Shown here: positions 41,036 to 53,134 of the stretch, piece after piece
How positions within the stretch are numbered: position 1 is the stretch's first letter
How the letters are laid out: each line of letters begins with the position of its first letter
Source: Malachius bipustulatus
Taxonomy: Eukaryota > Arthropoda > Insecta > Coleoptera > Melyridae
Reading direction: 5' to 3'
Assembly (NCBI GenBank): GCA_910589415.1
Contig: OU342639.1
Coordinates: 14,020,268-14,084,267, forward strand
Length of the DNA: 64,000 bases
Notes under the pieces: model-generated
What the model saw: the letters and a program-made list of their open reading frames with translations, nothing else
Told to the model about the DNA's origin: nothing
Databases searched by the model: none
Program-made: the position numbers and the translations under genes

Positions 41036-43194
41036 GTATCAACCATCAATGTCCATGTTCTATAAAAGTGAAGATGAAGACACGTCCCTAAGGGTCGAAA
41101 TTTACGATCCAGCGACAAGGAGATAGAAAGTTCCATGAAGAAGGTGCAGAAAGGGGTCAATGCCATCTACTCCAACATGGCTTCAATAACCAGAGGTATG
41201 GAAAGCCTACAGAACTCTTAAAAAAATACAGCAAAAAAAACAATATTCATCTGTCACACCGGAACACAAACCGCTGACTTGGACAATTCTCTACACCATC
41301 CATATTTTGTTCAATCTAATATTGAAACCGACACTCAGGCAATCCTCAATAAAATGACAAAGAAAATAGATGATCACTCAAATTCCAAAAGACGATATCA
41401 GTACATCCATACAACATTTACGCTCGCAGATTTTTTGATTCTGCTGGAAACAAAAACCTAAATTCCAATCTGCCTTTGCAAACTCCGTCTTTTCGCATTC
41501 CTCCGCACTGTCACCTAAGAAGGATCCAATGTTGTGCGATTCTGGTAGTACCGGAACTCCTACGCAGTCTCCTCAAAAATCAGGAAACAGCTATGGAAAT
41601 ATCGTCGCTGAGCAGTCTTCCAACTCAGCAGAACAATGTGAGCAGAACTTGATGAGTAATCTGAAGTCCGCTGAACCGACCTCCGCTGTAAAGTTAACGC
41701 CTGATCAATCAACTACTGAGCGAGAAATCCAGAAACCTACACTCAGCTTTAGACGAATTACTTGAAGCGACTTCCCTATTCTCAAATAACGTAGTTATTG
41801 CCGCCGATTTCAATATTGATGTACTCTGTGACAACCCAAGCCCCTCTAGTCTGACTAAGATTCTCTCTTCACATGGCTTCCGACTATGCTTCAGCCGTCC
41901 GACTAGGGTCACTAATACCTCCACAACTTGCATTGATAATATTGCAATTTCTGGAATACTAAGACTATTCTGCAGCAACACAATACCCACGTTTATTTCT
42001 GACTACTACGCACTTCATGCTACGCTTCGACTTCCGGACTCGGCCGGTACCCACGGATGCTGCAATAAGCCCATGGTGAGATGGAAGAGGGATGGAAGAG
42101 GGACCCCCTTCTCCTCGCTCAGTTTCAAAACGAGCTGATGCACTTTGACTGGCAGGATCTTCTGGATTCTCCTGGTACCAATTCGAAATACTCCTGTTTC
42201 GCTAACACTCTCTCTTATTAGTTTGACTGGTATTTTTCTCTCAGAAAATCAAGAATTCGTAATTCTAGGCTTACCAGACCTCGATGGCTTACCCCCAAAA
42301 TTTATGACAGAATAAATCTCCCAAATGAACTGAAAAATATATCCAATGAGCAGTTCAAGTGCCAGTTTGCCAGACTTCAGCTCCCTGCCTCTGATGGTCG
42401 ATTTGTGAGATCCCACTTCGCTCCAATCTCCTCAGGAGTACCCCAGGGTAGCGTTTTCGGTCCGCTTCTTTTCCTTATTTTCATTAACGATTTGGGCTCC
42501 TCAATTTCTTCCCCCACCTCTCTATGTGTTAACTATGCAGACGATACAACAATCCTCATCAGGTTAAAAACAAACGACCTCACTGAAATAATAAAATCAA
42601 CTAAACTTCCATTGGAAGCAGCATCTTCATGGCTTAGAGAAACTAAACTAAGACTGAATTTAACAAAACCGAGTTGATTGAATTTCATTCCTGCCGTTCT
42701 CGCCTTCCTCCTTTACCCCCCATCTCAACCGGTAGTACTAAGATCTCTCCCACGCGGGTTGTGAAATTCTTGGGCTTTTACATCGACCAAAACTTGAACT
42801 GACTGACTCACACTGACCACTTATGCCGACGCCTTGCTAGCTCCTGTTTCATACTAAAACAGCTCCAACACACTGTGTCTCATGACGTTCTTCTCTCCGC
42901 ATACTACGGACATTTTTACAGTCACATCTCCTCTATGGCCTGGCAGAAGAGAGCTATCAGGATACTGGCAGGCTTGTCCATACATCAGTCCTGTAGGGGC
43001 CACTTCAGGCGTCTCGGTCTCCTCACGTTGCCTGCTGTTTATGTCTTCTCTCTTCTCAAACTGATTTACAAAAATCAAGCCAAACTTGATCGTTTCCGAT
43101 TCACCCACCATTATCAAACCAGGTTCAATCTTTTCAAACTACCAACTCACCATCTCACTTCCGTTCCGGGCTTCGTTCATCCGACAGCATCCTT

Positions 43195-43270
43195 CAGATA
43201 CTCCAGATGCAGCACACTGAAGAGTCCCAGTAGGACGAAACACGTGTCTGTGCTTGATTTGGTACTCTGA
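43195..43270 (+). ncRNA. Hammerhead ribozyme, second copy
   Basis: Stem I AGCACA (43211-43216) with TGTGCT (43249-43254). Core CTGAAGA (43217-43223), which keeps the CUGANGA consensus. Stem II GTCC/GGAC with loop CAGTA (43224-43236). GAA 43237-43239, stem III ACAC/GTGT (43240-43247), cleavage after C43248. Compared with the copy at 40469 the stem II pairs have changed on both sides (GCCC/GGGC versus GTCC/GGAC), a compensatory change that supports a folded RNA. CAGATACTCCAGAT and GGTACTCTG extend stem I. Confidence 0.9.
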
Positions 43271-43440
43271 AAGGCTCTCCTGTTTGGATGTTGGAAGCTC
43301 CTCTCGGTTGGAGTTTCAGGCACTGCCAGCATGACAACTGTTATAGGCGATGGAGTAATTCTCCGAACCCACCTAGCAGGCTAGTAAAATGCACTGTATG
43401 TGCTTTATACTCATAACGACCTACTTTTATTATTTATTAT

Positions 43441-44857
43441 TATTAAATAATAGAAGAAACCAAAAACCAGAAAATTAAAATAGGATCATTCTACAAAAAT
43501 TCGACTACTTCTGACTATCTACATATATTTCGAGCCTTCCTACTTATTTTTATCGGACTAGGCAATTAAAAATGCTACGACTTCGACTTCATATAGTCGC
43601 CGTATTGTTCTTAAAAGGGACATAGGGACATAGAAACTTTCAGATTTGATAAAATAACGAAAGTGGCAGTCGCAGGCTCTTGCTCTATAATATTTTGAAA
43701 GTTGTAGGTATGATGATTTTTCCATAAAATCTCAAAGAAAATAGTGTCTTCACCTCACGGAGAATAGCTATTATTCCCTTTGATGTTCCAACGCTCGCGT
43801 AAGGCTCGTGTTGCAAGTTTCGTCTTCGTGAATAACACCCTTCATCATCATTGTCCGTTCGTTAGGGAATATACTATTGTTCCCATGGCAATGAAGGCAT
43901 TTTAATATTTTATATTGTAAGGTGAGTTTGAGCGGTTGCCAGACCTAAAATTTCTTTCAGATTTAGGTATGTTAAGTATTACTTTTCAACATTTTCAATC
44001 TCTGTTGTGGAGGTTTTGTGAATATATTTTTCAATCATCTAGATTTGCATAGAGGTAATTTATTATTATAGAGAAAATATTTTTTTGAACCTTTCAGTGT
44101 AAAGAAGTGTTAATTTTTTTAAAGAGATCTTGAAGTATGCACTTATAAATAATAAGTCGAGATGTTTATTAAATCAAGAGAGGAGTCTTTTTCACGGGTC
44201 TCCCTTAAAGGTATTTAAGAGTTTGATAATGAAAGCAGGGTAACGAACTTGTATAAGTTCTGGTCTTATGAAATATTATTTTTTCGTCTGAGTGTAAATA
44301 ATGTCGAAGCTTCTTTCCTCTGCTTTTCAATGTATTCATTTCCCTTCTATACATTTCGTAGGTAGGGATATTAAAAAGATTCAGTTGAAAAATTAAATTT
44401 AATAAAAGATGAGTAATTTCATATCTTCCCATTTCTCGTTGTTAGATTATGAAAGGAAATGAAATATCTTTATAATTCACATATTATAAACGACTTCAAA
44501 GTCTACCCAAGTCAAGAATTATTTAATTATTATTTTTAAAATTTATATCTACAACTGCAGGAAGAAACGAGAATCTATGTGAAGGGGACGGGGTTATTGC
44601 AAATAGTTTGGTCTTGGTTCGTTGAACCATGGATGAAGTTTTGTATGGGAGGAAGCACTAGATCACAACAACGCATAAGGCACGAGAAGACAATTTCTTT
44701 GACGGGAAAGGGGTGGATTTAGTCAAGAAGTCAGCACCAATCAAGAAGAATAAGGGGGATGTATATGAGGGATTGAAGCAGACGAAACTCACACTTGGAC
44801 TGGTATAGGATTGCTAATTCGTTTTATTAAAAGTTTGTTTTTTTTCTGCTGGATGAT
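43441..44857. other. No gene recognised
   Basis: AT-rich sequence with no recognised protein, repeat or terminal motif. Confidence 0.5.
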
Positions 44858-45284
44858 TAGGAGACCGGGGATGAAAGTAACATTTTTTAGTTTATATTTA
44901 ATTTTTCATAGAGCGAAACAAATTTCACTACTCAACCATTATTATACATTAAATTGATTATTTAACTGCCTTTTGCTATATTTTTTTAGTATGTTTTGTA
45001 AAACCCATATAGCGAAAAAAAATATTTTTGGAACGAAGCACGCGTTACTTTCCACCCCAATGTTGGGGCAACAAGTAACAACGTTTGGGCTGAGTTGTAA
45101 CAGGAAAATAATCAACACCATTAATATTTTATAAAATTATTATGTAATTTTTATTGAACAAAAATATATCTTTATGCCATTAAAGGTTGGCAAAATACCT
45201 AAATCACAAATTATGTCAAAATTCTTTGGTAAATAATAGAAAGTAAAAAATTGATGTGTAGGTACATAAAAAGAAATAGTTAAG

Positions 45285-46018
45285 TTAATCTGACAAACTG
45301 TCATCCGAATCACAATTTCTGCAGATGTACATTTTTTTATTTCCCGAACACTTAACATGAGCCCATAATTTACATCTCATACATTGCAACCATTGTTCAC
45401 CAGGTATACTGCTTGAATATTCTTCGCAACAGATGATGCAGAACGTTTCCTCTTCTTCGTCATCCTCATTGTTGTCACTTTCATTTTCATCAGTAACAAG
45501 TTTCCTGGTTGCTTCCTTCTTTTTTGATTTTTTTACGGGGCTTTTTTGTTTGCTGATCTTTTATTAGGGACATTTCGGGAGTGTCTGTTAATATTGCAGT
45601 TTTGCCACGTTTTCTCCCCCTGTTCGTCTGTTTTCTTTGACATGCCTTCGGAAATGGCTTCAGAACCTCTGGCGAAAATTCAATATTAGACTCTGGCTTG
45701 AAGGATGGCTCAGCAATGTCAACAGCCAATTCCTTCGATGATCCTGCACTTTCATCGGCAATTTCTACTGTTGATTCCTCAACTTGTTCGGCAGTCTTCA
45801 GTTCATCAGGCATTGGGCGATCTGTAACAAAGGCTGCCGCAAAGTCTGCATCTTGAAAGATTTCTCGATCGAACGGCTATATTCCTGTTTTTGAGAAACC
45901 TTTCATTATATTGTTTGGTGTTGTCGCTAAAGGAAGAGCTTTTTCACAATTCCGGGTAAATCATATATCGACATAACCTTTCCAGGATTATTGTGCATCC
46001 AAGCATCTTGACATGTTG
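45285..46018 (-). pseudogene. Broken C-terminal part of the pogo-like transposase with PHD finger
   Basis: Continuing the transposase on the minus strand after the stop at 46019, homologous sequence is legible in changing frames: AWMHNNPGKVMSIYDLPGIV (46000-45935), FAAAFVTDRPMPDEL (45845-45800), then a long open piece to 45490 with EVLKPFPKACQRK and RKRGKTAILTDTPEMS, typical of this transposase group. After a frameshift comes an acidic segment and a PHD-like zinc finger: CIIC, WLQCMRC, WAHVKC, YICRNC (CxxC, CxxC, HxxC, CxxC; 45430-45310), ending at TAA 45285. About 50 residues around the third catalytic acid seem deleted. Confidence 0.75.
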
Positions 46019-46987
46019 CTAACAATGGGGTGGAAATGAAAGCAAAATAACGTTGTTCTCTTTGGCTAAACATATTGCTTCAAAATCAAGATGAGATTGA
46101 TGGTTGTCGAGTAGAAGAAGAGCTGGAGATGCGGGGCTTGGCCTAACAGAATCGATAAAATGTTGCATGAAAACACGAAAATCGGCAGCGGTCATCCATC
46201 CTGAGGGATTGGCAGCGCCAATGCAATCTGTAGGGCCATCTCGGACAAAATGATCCTTGTAGAACTTTCTAGGAAAAACGAACATGCAAGGAATTGTATT
46301 TCCTGTTGCGTTAATGCAGGCAACCAGAGTGACTAAAGTCCCTCGCTCTCCAGATGTTAACGCTCCAATTTGTTTGACTCCTTTTGTTGCAATAATCTTT
46401 CTAGGCTTTTGAACAGTAGTAACCCCGGTTTCATCTACGTTCCAAATTTGAGATGGACAAAAATAATATTTTTCCATGAGAGTTTCGAGATTATTAAAAA
46501 AATTGAGCACATTTGTTTTATTAAAAGATGTTGCTCTACTCAAACTTGTAGCTTCTGGCACTCGAATAGATACCGTGGGGTTTCGTTTCAAGAATGCGGT
46601 GAACCATTCGGCTCCAGCTTTGTTGTTTTTGGTCCATGAAACAGGAACTTTAATATTATAGTGAAGTGCACAGTCATAGGCTAACTTTCGAACATCACAT
46701 GGTGTAAGTCCAAAATAAATACTGGCAGATCTCTTCAAATATCCACATAAAATCGCCTCCTGTTCTTCATTGAAAATTTGACGATTAGAAATATATCCAG
46801 TTTTTCTAGGAGAGCTTCCAGTTCGTCTTTTCTGTTTTACGTATCGGAAAAGGGTCACGTGACAAATTTCGAGTTCTCTGGCTACTGACCAAACTGATCT
46901 GTTTTCGTCTATAAACAACGATACTGCCCTTCTTATTACATCTGTGGAGAAGGTTCCTCTGTTGGGTTTTCGCTTGTAAGTTCTCAT
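46019..46987 (-). CDS. Pogo-like transposase, N-terminal and DDE region
   Basis: A 322-codon frame from ATG at 46987. Residues 10-55 form a psq-type helix-turn-helix (VIRRAVSLFIDENRSVWSVA, CHVTLFRYVKQKRR). Residues 75-150 are the CENP-B-type second DNA-binding domain (FNEEQEAILCGYLKRSA, AEWFTAFLKRNPTVSIRVPE). The DDE_1 catalytic domain begins near 185: first Asp in IWNVDETGVTT, second Asp in LLLLDNHQSHLD near residue 296. The frame stops right after LLSFPPHC, just before the position of the third acidic residue in the family, so the enzyme as encoded lacks it. The conserved continuation is partly recognisable downstream in broken frames. The protein would bind the element's ends in the nucleus and cut and paste it at TA. 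Confidence 0.88.
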   Translation of the reverse strand: MRTYKRKPNRGTFSTDVIRRAVSLFIDENRSVWSVARELEICHVTLFRYVKQKRRTGSSPRKTGYISNRQIFNEEQEAILCGYLKRSASIYFGLTPCDVRKLAYDCALHYNIKVPVSWTKNNKAGAEWFTAFLKRNPTVSIRVPEATSLSRATSFNKTNVLNFFNNLETLMEKYYFCPSQIWNVDETGVTTVQKPRKIIATKGVKQIGALTSGERGTLVTLVACINATGNTIPCMFVFPRKFYKDHFVRDGPTDCIGAANPSGWMTAADFRVFMQHFIDSVRPSPASPALLLLDNHQSHLDFEAICLAKENNVILLSFPPHC

Positions 46988-47599
46988 CTAGATTGACATA
47001 TTAAAAAAAAAAATTACTAAATTGCAACGAGCGATAGTTGTAGTATATGTGAGGAAGAATGTGAATTATGTGGGCGTCGATAAAACAAGGTATTACCTAT
47101 CTTTCTTTACTATTACACACCAAAAACGTATTGCGGTTGGTTGTAACACTGCGTTACTTTCAGCCCCATACGTAAAGTAAACTAAGTTATACTAAAATTT
47201 TAACTAACTGAAAATTTTACAATCAATACATACGCATTTGTAGACAGAGAACTCAAAGTACCACAAAATGATGTGCATACCTCAGAAATCGATTTCAGAA
47301 TAACTTAGAAAATTCACTGGATGCAAGATACAACAATTTTACTTTTGCTCGAAGATCAAACACATGTTCCACTACAGACGTTACATACATTTGAGGTTAC
47401 CACGACGATGTCTACAACAAGAAAGGTGTAATTGACAACTGCATAACCACTCCCAGCAACATCTATTGGATAGTTTAGAAACTACAGCCACTGTTACAAC
47501 CTACCCGTGTTACTTTCATCCCCGGTCTCCCTATAAATAATTAAGTACCTACCTACATAGGTTTTTTAACTCTCGTTCTTTTTTTTTGTTTTGTAGTGC

Positions 47600-49520
47600 A
47601 TATGTATATTTCAGAATTTCATTTTTCAAGTTTATTGTTGAATATGAATTTTACTATTTCACATGTCAATTGTCAATCTCTGTTACCTAAATTTCAGGAT
47701 TTCAGGACACATGTGTCTGAAATGGATTTTGATGTGGTTGGAGTGACGGTGAGCTGGTTGAGCGACACAATTCCGGATGATGCTAGAGCTGGAGGGTATG
47801 TATGTACGTCAGGAGATGTACATGTTCTTTAAAAGTAAGTTTGTCAAAAGTTTCCTGCGTGCGTAGTAGGCTTGATCTATGGATCATCGACGTCTGTGGA
47901 CTATTTGAGTTTCTTGAGCTATTTTGAGGAGGCTTTGACAGACTTGTATGTCGATTATGGTAATCTTTTGTGCATGGGAGATATTAATATTGATTTGTTT
48001 AATTTTGAATGGTCGATATCACGGAAACTACTTGCTATCACTAGAGTATTTAGTCTCGAACAGCTTATAAATGAGCCAACTATAATTCTAGGGAATTCGA
48101 GAACTTTGATAGATCTGATATTCACGAAATTTGGGCGGTAATGTTGGGGCTGGAGTAACTTACTGTCAGCTCTCGGATCATGGGTGGTCGTATGGTAGGT
48201 TAAAATTATAAAGAGAAAAACCATCAAAAGAGTTTTATAATTGTAGATCATTTGCCGATTTTGATGTGGAAAATTTTCGTGCTGACTTAGAGTCTCTCAA
48301 TTGGGGGGAGATATATACAATGAGCATTGATGAAGGTGTAGAATTGACTTCTGAAAATATACTGCTGCTGTTTGATACTCATGCTCCGATAAAAAGGGGT
48401 ATGCATGCCCCTCGGATTACTGATAATATTTTATATGTGATTAAATTGAAGGAAAATGCTTTAAAAAGATATAGAGATTCAATAAATTTGGCACACTGGG
48501 AATATTAGAAAACAAATTAGAAATTACGTAAATGGGGCCATAAAATCAGAAAAAAGAGCATATTTAATATAGAAACTAAGCAACTGTACTATTCGGGATA
48601 AGTAGAGGGAATTTAACAGGTTTAATATCACAAAAAATAGTAAAACAAAGTTGTCAGAAGGTCTTAACAAGCCAGAAGAAATTAATTATTTTATAGATTC
48701 TATAGGTATGGCGTTGAACAGTAACCCTGATGATAGGGAGCTTAAATATTTTTACAGTAATAATCACCTGGTCGATGTTAGGGAGAGGTTCAGGTTTCGT
48801 TAAATTTCTGAGAGTGACATAACAACGGCAATACAACAGATTTCATCTAGAGCTAGTGGCTATGACCGGATTGATATTGTGATGGTTCAAGCGTGTTAGT
48901 TGCCCTTATCTGCTGGCCTGTATTGCATATCTCAATATAAGACACTACCATCTAGACAGTCGGGGTTTAGACCGGGATATAGTTGTAACGCAGCACTGTG
49001 TGATGTCACAGATCAAATAATTAAAAATCTGAAAATCTTAGTCATGGTGTTCTCTCATCTGTGCTGGACTACATTTTTTTCGATGATTCAGCCATCCAAC
49101 TTGTTGATTCTTTTCTTGCTGATAGAGTTAAGAGGGTTGTCATAGGGGGGAGGTGTCAGATTTCTTGGGTCTGAGTCGTGGCATGCCTCAGGGTAGTATT
49201 TTGGGTCCGTTACTCTATACTATTTATACGTCATCCGTCATGGAATCGATGGGGCTGGCTAGTGATCATCTTCACGGGGATGACACACAGCTTCTATATT
49301 CTTTCTACCCACATGAGTTGGAGAGCATGAATAAAGAATTCTGCCAAGTCTAGTGCCATAATTTTCGCTGGCAGAAATATTAAAGAAACAGTAAAACAAA
49401 ATAAAAGAATACATATTATTAATGCAGATATAAAGATTCAAAACTGTTCTAGAAATCTTGGACTAATAATAAATCAGGACCTGTGGTTTAGAGAACATGT
49501 GGCCCAATTGTTCAGGACTC
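47600..49520 (+). pseudogene. Decayed LINE (endonuclease and RT pieces)
   Basis: Plus-strand pieces in order: endonuclease start (FTISHVNCQSLLPKFQDF; 47650), LLCMGDINIDLFNFEW (47960-48010), TLIDLIFTKFGR (48100), a linker to 48500, then RT pieces SRQSGFRPGYSCNAAL (48955-49000), LSRGMPQGSILGPLLYTIYT (49170-49230) and HLHGDDTQLLYSF, where the YADD box has become HGDD. RT part between 48500 and 48900 is mostly lost. Jockey/CR1-like. Many frameshifts and stops. Confidence 0.75.
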
Positions 49521-49574
49521 CTATGCTACCTTGACAATTTGAAGCACGCCAATGATTTGGACTGATATTGTAAC

Positions 49575-50276
49575 TGTAGACAAGGAGTTAATTTTGTGAG
49601 GTGAGGGGTGAAACGAAGGAAAGGACCACCACGAATGCTGGATGGTAAGGGAAGTGCGAATTTCGACTACTGTGCGGGGAGTCGGGTACTAGCGGTGCTC
49701 GACGAAAGACGGACCCTTTCCTGCAAGATAGGCAGATCGGTGTCTCCTGCGGGTATCTGTAGTGAAGGTACGATAAACTGGAAAAGGTTGCCGGAATAAG
49801 TAATATACAGAGTGTACTTTTAATAATAAAAATCCCGAGTGTTAATATTGGTAATAATTTAGAAGTGTACCAAGCAATATAATTTCGTATAACTTCGTCT
49901 GCAATCTACAGTCTTCATCATCCGTTACCCAGAAGCGTAAAGCAGCAAGCAGCATAATCATCTTCAGTTTAACAATTACTTATATTCTTCAGTTTAATAA
50001 TTCTAATGTGGCAGTCAAGAGCCCCACCCCGGATGTTCCCGTGAGTCTTTAATTATTATATTAAGCTTTGCTGAGTTTATTCTAGAATTTAAGTTATAAC
50101 TTGTGGGGTGATAAATTTGTAATTGTGTTGTACTTATGTAACAATATAGTATTATAGTAAAGTATATTAATTAACTCTTCCTTTAATTAATGCAAAGTAA
50201 TCCTCAAAAGAACCTCCCTGAGAATTAGTCAAAAAGACAAATCAAAAATAAGTGTCCCCAAAAAGGGGTGCTACAA
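49575..50276. other. LTR-like segment of uncertain nature
   Basis: The 702 bp starts TGTAG and ends CTACA, with CCCCAAAAAGGGG near the right end, and sits between two LINE fragments with no coding content. The flanks (TAAC and AATT) do not match as a target duplication, so solo-LTR status is unproven. Confidence 0.25.
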
Positions 50277-50296
50277 ATTATATATCCTCATAGACA

Positions 50297-52060
50297 TTAT
50301 GTGAGTACTGAGTAAAAAAAACTCGAGTCGAACTGGGATCTGGAAGTATAAACATTTCGTTGAGAAGACGATGGTAAGCATACACTAGCCAAATATTTAG
50401 CAAAATTGTCCACAATATCAGTGAGATTATCACACACCAAACCTTCACTATCAATCACAGAAGCCGGTATCCTAGATGTCCCCGTCCTTCTCTGAATATA
50501 TCTACTGACAAAATCTCTTGGGTTCATCCACAAAGCTACCCTGTAAATTATCAATGTAACTCCGGTATGCATCTTTTATTTTGTCTTCAATTATGGTCCT
50601 AAGTTCTGTGAACTTTTGAAAATGAAATACTTTCCTTGAGCAGCCATGCATGTTTGAGCTTGATGTAATTTATAATCGCTTTACTAAACCAAGGTGGGTA
50701 AGTACAAGATTCCGGTCTAGTGTTATAGTGAGGTACGCATACTGGTTTAAAATCGAGTATATTCTTTGGTAAAAATAGGAGCAGGCCTCATTCACATCAT
50801 CATGAAACCCCAGCTCAGACCAATTCTGAATGAGGAGACGAGGAGAGCCTGACGCAATCCTGGGAAATACTTTTAAAATTACACTTCCTAGTACCAGAAT
50901 TGCATGAAAAAGAGCCTACCTTGGAAACGGCAAAATCCAACTCAATACAAAAGGAGGGATGATGTTTGTCCCCGGGGACAAACGGTATGTTGTCACGAGA
51001 TACGTGACGGTCACTGTTCCTCATAATCAAGTCCAACACGTGATTATGACTGTTTTTTACGTATTTAAATTGCCTATAGTCGTTATAATCTAGAAAACGA
51101 ATTAATGCCTGACCCTTAGGACCCCTGCTCAATCCGTAGTACCATTTGTTGACATATGACAAATAGTTATTAGACACATAGTCGGTGACGGTGACGTCCG
51201 GCGGAATATATATACAAAATGTATGCAGATAAGCAGTACTTAATCTAACTTTACACTCAACACAATCAATAGAATCAAGTTTCCCTAATAGGGAACCAAG
51301 ATCCAAATAAGACGCAATATATGAGTTTTTCAGTGCCAGGTTGACACCGCCACCACGGACTATTTTGTCTTGAGATCCTTGTTGCGCTTGTTCGAACGCA
51401 AGAATTCATTAGCCTCTCTTTCGGTATCATATATGATCTTCAGTGGTCGAACTCTGTTCTTTCTGGTCGTACCAATACGCACCATTTTCCTGGGCTGTGC
51501 AAATGTCCCCAAAATTGATAGAATCTCAACGACACGGTCCAGATCATCCCGCACCCTATCAGCCACAGATTCAGATGCTGATTCAGGAATGTTGTAAACT
51601 ATAACATTGGGGCAACGCTTTCTTCGGTCATCCAATTTCGAAATTACTTCAGATACCCCCGGAATCTGCATCTCGGTTGGAACGGCAGCCTTGATTTATT
51701 TCAACTCTTATTTCACTGTGATGACATCACTTTCAAAAGCATTTAATCCTTCTTAAATTCCTCAGTAATAACCTGCATTATATTGGACCTAAATGTCTCA
51801 AACTGCAACTTAATTGCATCTTCAATCAACGCTATATGAGAGGAAGCATTCTGTTGATCCGCGTTGCAATGTGAGCAAGGCCACCTGTTCCAGGACATCG
51901 TTTTTGATTGCAGGTCACTAAGATTCAGGAATTTGATATGTCGTGCAGACTTCCTCAACAACCCGTTGCATTTAGTAGAGGGAGTTGTGGGAGTTATAAC
52001 AGGAGAACAAACCAAACAGTAGCCTGGCATTACTACAAAAAGCAATGTAAGCAACAGACA
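50297..52060 (-). pseudogene. LINE fragment: ORF1 and endonuclease, RT missing
   Basis: On the minus strand: 52054-51743 and 51671-51360 encode ORF1, with an N-terminal Cys/His-like region (WPCSHCNADQQNASSH) and an RRM-like nucleic-acid-binding block (RRKRCPNVIVYNIPESASES, RPLKIIYDTEREANEFL). 51306-50815 encodes the middle and end of the endonuclease (PFVPGDKHHPSFCIEL, where the SDH motif has changed). 50572-50297 is the linker upstream of RT. The RT and 3' end are absent. Same clade as the LINE at 31935-35026. The ORF1 5' end is cut by a MITE at 52063. Confidence 0.75.
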
Positions 52061-52065
52061 GCTAA

Positions 52066-53134
52066 AGCTGCGTACTCACTAGAGCACGAGTCCCGAACGA
52101 GCGCCCCGAACAGAGCTGAACCGCTCAGATGTGGACGGGCATCCGAACAGAGCCAAGCACGCTCATGTTGTTCGGCGAACGTGCTCAGACCGATCCGAGC
52201 TCTGTCGGTACATCAAAGGATGTTCGCGTTCAGTCTGGACGGGTTAACCAGCTCTACTGCCAAAACTGTGGCCAAACTAAGTACATATCTACGAACAACT
52301 GGATCAGTGCCGAACCGAATGCTCGTTCGGGGCTCGGGTGAAAAATATAAACGCCCCGAATGCTCGGCTCTGCTCTGTTCGGCGCGCTCGTTCGGGGCAA
52401 ATGCTCTAAAGCTATGGTTTGTTAGAACTGTCCGTTACGGACGGCATACGCGTACTACAGAATCTGCAGCGTACAACTTTATCGGTTTTGAAGAGAGGGT
52501 GGCTTGTTAGAAATGGATTAGTACGTGATTGTATGCTGATATGCACAGACAACAAATAAGTATTTTTATTATTAATTTTGGCAAAATTTCTTTATATGAT
52601 AACAATGGCTGAATATTTTTTCTGGCAATACTGCGAAGAATGCTGGTGATGCTGCGAAATAAGATCATGAAGATCTTCTTTAGAGTTTAATTAGTTGTCG
52701 TCGCCAGAATAAATGTGAAGATGGAATGTTTTCTAATAGAAGTTTGGAAGGGGCTTATAAATAACAGTTTTTGACTGTGCATAATGGGGTTTTCTTGTAC
52801 GAGGTCTATCTTCCTCTGCTGAAAACTTGGTGACCATTGTAAATTTTTAAATAACGGCTTTTTACCACTGTTTTAACACTGTCAGCTGTATGCTCAGCTG
52901 AACGACTGCGTCGAAATCAAATCGAGTTTGATTCCGACCGAAAAAACGACGCAGATAATTTTATTACGCCTACCGTGTGAGTCTATCTGCGCAGATTCTA
53001 ACAAACCGGCTCCGCGTTCTGGGTCCGCGTCTTCTTGATTTCTAGATTTCAACAGAAGTCCGAGGCGCACAACCGACTGTCTGCTTTGCGTCGCCTACAG
53101 TCCTAACAAACCATAGCTTAATGAGTACGCAGCT
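52066..53134. mobile_element. PIF/Harbinger-like MITE X, hosting MITE Y
   Basis: Left end AGCTGCGTACTCACTAGAGC, right end, after MITE Y, TGAGTACGCAGCT. Its own hairpin arms include CCCGAACGAGCGCCCCGAAC and the inverted GTTCGGCGCGCTCGTTCGGG. The left flank TAA and right flank TTA differ by one base, so the TWA duplication is imperfect. Without Y it is about 357 bp. Confidence 0.7.
52410..53118. mobile_element. MITE Y, 709 bp, inserted in MITE X
   Basis: Ends AGCTATGGTTTGTTAGAACT and AGTCCTAACAAACCATAGCT are inverted copies. A perfect 3-bp TAA duplication flanks it (52407-52409 and 53119-53121), the target site of PIF/Harbinger. Further CTAACAAACC-type motifs lie inside. No transposase. Confidence 0.85.

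Larger units (their letters stand above)
40735..43440 (+). pseudogene. Decayed LINE: ORF1, endonuclease end, RT end, 3' tail
   Basis: In order on the plus strand: an ORF1-like region (FVCKICDTQNLKYLHG, IDKDELEALSRNVKDL; 40750-41010) continued in broken frames to 41765; an endonuclease C-terminal block (VVIAADFNIDVLCD, SDYYALHATLRL; 41780-42050); a gap where most of the RT N-terminus is deleted; an RT palm (SSGVPQGSVFGPLLFLIFIN, VNYADDTTILI; 42430-42560); a thumb and C-terminal part (KRAIRILAGLSIHQSCRGHF, HHYQTRFNLFK; 42940-43140); then a 3' tail with a hammerhead ribozyme and ATT-rich end. CR1/Daphne-like by pattern. Inactive. Confidence 0.75.
44858..47533 (-). mobile_element. Pogo-like DNA transposon, near-complete
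   Basis: Termini GGAGACCGGGGATGAAAGTA (44860 on) and TACTTTCATCCCCGGTCTCC (47511-47530) are inverted copies, each flanked by TA (44858-44859, 47532-47533). Internal copies of GTTACTTTCNNCCCC occur near both ends (45044 and 47153), with a palindromic pair GTTACTT...AAGTAAC at 45044-45080. The single gene is on the minus strand. Confidence 0.9.

Noticed and set aside
51908..52510. 200-codon open frame on the plus strand
   Set aside because: It runs through the antisense of LINE ORF1 and through MITE X and into MITE Y, with no recognisable domain, so it is a shadow frame.
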